Positions 6,073 to 7,995 of a stretch of DNA of 7,995 nucleotides are shown here, piece by piece. Each line of letters begins with the position of its first letter. Within the stretch, counting starts at the first letter, position 1. Source of the stretch: Chitinophaga pinensis (GTDB lineage: Bacteria > Bacteroidota > Bacteroidia > UKL13-3). The position numbers and the translations under genes are program-made. Where the stretch lies: assembly GCA_945875195.1 (NCBI GenBank), contig CAMCJW010000124.1, positions 1-7,995 on the forward strand, written 5' to 3'. The notes under the pieces are model-generated. The model saw nothing but the letters and a program-made list of their open reading frames with translations. It searched no databases and was not told the DNA's origin.

Positions 6073-6127
6073 TTTTCTTTTTCCTATTTAACGCCACCTA
6101 AAGCAGCATCAGTCTCTTTCTAATCTA

Positions 6128-7120
6128 TTATTCTTGATCCAATTTGTATTTGCTGATGTCTATACCAAAGGTAAGACCTTTATCGCGCACTAATTCTTCT
6201 AATTCACTTAATGATTTCTTACCAAAATTGCGAAACTTTAATAAATCTGCAATATCATAAGATACTAAGTCGGCCAATGATTTGATATCTGCAGCCTTCA
6301 AGCAATTGTATGCTCTAACAGACAAATCTAAATCAGAAAGTGGTGTTTTAAGAATTTTACGTACATGTAAGTAATTTTCATCAACCTCTTGAGCTGGTTC
6401 TTTTACTTGAGTATCTAATGTAATTAACTCATCTGAAAACAACATGAAATGTTGAATAAGGATTTTTGCAGCTTCTTTCAAAGCCTCTTCTGGATGGATG
6501 GAACCATCAGTTTCAATCTCAATCAATAATTTCTCGTAATCTGTTCTTTGCTCTACACGGTAATCTTCAACGCTGTATTTAACATTTTTGATTGGTGTAA
6601 AAACGGAATCAATTGCAATCACACCAATAACAGCATCTTTTGATTTATTGTCTTCAGCAGGCACGTATCCACGACCTTTTTCAACAGTTAATTCAATTTC
6701 AAGGTGCACGAAAGGTTCCATATTACAAATAACCATTTCAGGGTTCAAAACTCTGAAAGAATTGGTGTGTTTGCCAATTTCGCCGGCTAAGAATTGCTCT
6801 TGTCCTTTGATATTGATAAATATTTTCTCATTTTCTATGCCTTCTACAATTCGTTTAAAGCGAACTTGCTTTAGGTTCATTACCATTTCTGTTACATCTT
6901 CTATAACACCTTTGATAGTAGAAAATTCGTGGTCTACACCAGAAATTTTGATTGAAGTAATTGCAAAACCTTCCAAAGAAGATAATAAGATCCTCCTCAA
7001 AGAATTTCCAATAGTAACTCCATATCCTTTCTCAAGCGGACGGAATTCGAATTGCCCAAAGAACTCAGTGTCTTTGTGCATGATAACTTTGTCTGGTTTT
7101 TGGAATGCAAGGATACCCAT
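6128..7120 (-). CDS. rpoA: DNA-directed RNA polymerase subunit alpha
   Basis: A 330-residue complete alpha subunit. The N-terminal domain (about 1-235) drives dimerisation and assembly with beta and beta'; its signatures are FRPLEKGYGVTIGNSLRRIL (26-45), VEKGRGYVPAE (146-156) and DGSIHPEEALKEAAKIL (205-221). A linker (about 236-255) leads to the C-terminal domain (about 256-325), with helix-hairpin-helix residues LSVRAYNCLKAADI (266-279) and RNFGKKSLSELEEL (297-310). Arg269, Asn272 and Gly300-Lys301-Lys302-Ser303 align with the E. coli residues around R265, N268 and G296-S299 that touch UP-element DNA, so that surface looks intact. It lies between rpsD (20-bp gap) and rplQ (55-bp gap) in the conserved alpha-operon order. 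No Shine-Dalgarno motif precedes the ATG; the leader is A-rich. Confidence 0.99.
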   Translation of the reverse strand: MGILAFQKPDKVIMHKDTEFFGQFEFRPLEKGYGVTIGNSLRRILLSSLEGFAITSIKISGVDHEFSTIKGVIEDVTEMVMNLKQVRFKRIVEGIENEKIFINIKGQEQFLAGEIGKHTNSFRVLNPEMVICNMEPFVHLEIELTVEKGRGYVPAEDNKSKDAVIGVIAIDSVFTPIKNVKYSVEDYRVEQRTDYEKLLIEIETDGSIHPEEALKEAAKILIQHFMLFSDELITLDTQVKEPAQEVDENYLHVRKILKTPLSDLDLSVRAYNCLKAADIKSLADLVSYDIADLLKFRNFGKKSLSELEELVRDKGLTFGIDISKYKLDQE

Positions 7121-7140
7121 TTATGGTTCTTTTTTAATGA

Positions 7141-7749
7141 TTATTTAGAATACAATTCTACGATAAGTTGCTCTTTGATGTTTTCTGGAATCTGGTCACG
7201 CTCAGGATATGCCATAAAGGTTCCTGAAAGTGCTTTCGGTTCAACATTAATCCAATTAAATTTCTTAGGATTGCTAGCAACAACAGAATTATTGATAACC
7301 TCCAAAGATTTAGATTTTTCACGTATTGAAACGATATCACCTGGCTTTAATTGATAGGAAGGGATGTTTACTAATTTTCCATTAACATTAATGTGTCCGT
7401 GAGAAACCAATTGACGTCCTTGGCTACGCGTTTGAGCCATACCCATGCGATAAACGGTGTTATCTAAACGAGCTTCTAAGAATTTCAACAAGTTTTCACC
7501 TGTAATTCCTTTTTTACGAACTGCCAATTCAAAAGTTTTGAAAAACTGGCGCTCTAATACACCATAAGTATATTTTGCCTTTTGTTTTTCGAACAACTGG
7601 ATTGCATATTCAGTTAATTTTGTTCTTCTACGAGAACCTCCGTGCTGACCAGGAGGGGTTTGTCTTTTCTCGTAAGACTTATCAGGTCCGAAAATCGGAT
7701 CCTTGAATCGTCTAGCGATTTTGGTTTTTGGTCCTATATATCTTGCCAT
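7141..7749 (-). CDS. rpsD: 30S ribosomal protein S4
   Basis: Small-subunit primary assembly protein of 202 residues, binding the 5' domain of 16S rRNA. The start MARYIGPKTKIARR and the segment KRQTPPGQHG (28-37) are typical. There are no cysteines at all, so this is the zinc-independent (C-minus) form. The S4 RNA-binding domain spans about 91-153, with LEARLDNTVYRMGMAQTRSQ (91-110), the LVSHGHINVNGK turn and the KPGDIVSIREKS strand. The C-terminus ends with YPERDQIPENIKE followed by LIVELYSK, as usual for the family. The gene follows rpsK by 19 bp and precedes rpoA by 20 bp. In E. coli S4 represses this operon by binding its leader; nothing in this window shows whether that holds here. Confidence 0.98.
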   Translation of the reverse strand: MARYIGPKTKIARRFKDPIFGPDKSYEKRQTPPGQHGGSRRRTKLTEYAIQLFEKQKAKYTYGVLERQFFKTFELAVRKKGITGENLLKFLEARLDNTVYRMGMAQTRSQGRQLVSHGHINVNGKLVNIPSYQLKPGDIVSIREKSKSLEVINNSVVASNPKKFNWINVEPKALSGTFMAYPERDQIPENIKEQLIVELYSK

Positions 7750-7768
7750 TGCTCTATTCTATTATAAA

Positions 7769-7995
7769 TTATACCCTACGTGCTTTAGGTGCACGACATC
7801 CATTGTGAGGCAGCGGGGTAATATCTGTAATAGATACTACTTCTAAGCCACTTGCTTGCAATGTTCTAATTGCTGAATCTCTTCCTGACCCTGGCCCTTT
7901 GATAAACACGTCAACTTTCTTCATGCCAGCATCAACGGCAACCTTTGCACAGTCGATTGCAGCCATTTGAGCAGCATATGGTGTATTTTTCTTAG
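7769..7995 (-). CDS. rpsK: 30S ribosomal protein S11 (partial, 5' end beyond window)
   Basis: The C-terminal 74 or so residues of S11, a platform protein of the small subunit. The frame is open to the window edge and reads KKNTPYAAQMAA at the left of the visible protein, an internal S11 segment, so the ATG at 7966 is an internal methionine and not the start. Further signatures are VFIKGPGSGRDSAIRTLQASG and the C-terminal DITPLPHNGCRAPKARRV, which carries the conserved PHNGCR motif. S11 is normally about 125-130 residues, so roughly 50-55 residues are missing on the right. It is upstream of rpsD with a 19-bp gap in the alpha operon. Confidence 0.97.
   Translation of the reverse strand, partial: KKNTPYAAQMAAIDCAKVAVDAGMKKVDVFIKGPGSGRDSAIRTLQASGLEVVSITDITPLPHNGCRAPKARRV

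Noticed and set aside
6588..7148. A 186-codon plus-strand open frame opposite rpoA.
   Set aside because: rpoA is unmistakable on the minus strand and the reverse frame has no recognisable protein features.
7769..7966. Calling rpsK as a complete 65-codon gene from the ATG at 7966.
   Set aside because: The reading frame continues to the window edge with conserved S11 residues KKNTPYAAQ, so that ATG is internal and the gene is truncated by the window.
1..7995. A search for CRISPR arrays, tRNA or rRNA genes, insertion sequences or phage genes.
   Set aside because: No regularly spaced identical repeats, cloverleaf-like sequences, transposase motifs or terminal inverted repeats were seen.

Overview
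The window looks like chromosomal DNA from a member of the Bacteroidota. Four signs point this way: a type IX secretion (T9SS) C-terminal sorting domain; a GIN-domain/outer-membrane-barrel protein encoded with an ECF sigma factor and its anti-sigma factor; the alpha-operon order rpsK-rpsD-rpoA-rplQ with a long low-complexity tail on L17; and start codons preceded by A/T-rich leaders without Shine-Dalgarno motifs. The DNA is AT-rich. The sequence does not allow a finer taxonomic call.

Layout, left to right. Positions 1-319 hold no convincing gene: a strong bidirectional hairpin terminator (18-59), about 200 bp with nothing recognisable, then a terminator (261-290) that closes the leftward gene beside it. 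The minus strand from 4517 down to 320 carries four genes: an ECF sigma factor (4517-4032), a one-span anti-sigma factor (4035-2995, sharing an ATGA overlap with the sigma gene), a secreted GIN-repeat protein fused to an outer-membrane beta-barrel (2982-1516, 12 bp further on), and after a 92-bp gap a T9SS-exported protein of unknown function (1423-320). A plus-strand YegS/LCB5-type lipid kinase (4630-5487) is divergent from the sigma operon and convergent with the ribosomal genes. It shares a bidirectional terminator (5538-5567) with rplQ. The rest is the 3' end of the ribosomal alpha operon on the minus strand: rpsK (cut by the window edge), rpsD, rpoA and rplQ.

How the parts may work together. 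The right side is core translation and transcription machinery. The left side is best read as an envelope-responsive regulatory unit: the anti-sigma factor would hold the sigma factor at the inner membrane, its periplasmic part could read an envelope state, and the co-transcribed barrel protein is either sensor or target. That loop is inference from gene order and domain topology. It is the most interesting part of the window, although sigma/anti-sigma/outer-membrane-protein operons are a known theme in Bacteroidota and I do not claim a wholly new system.
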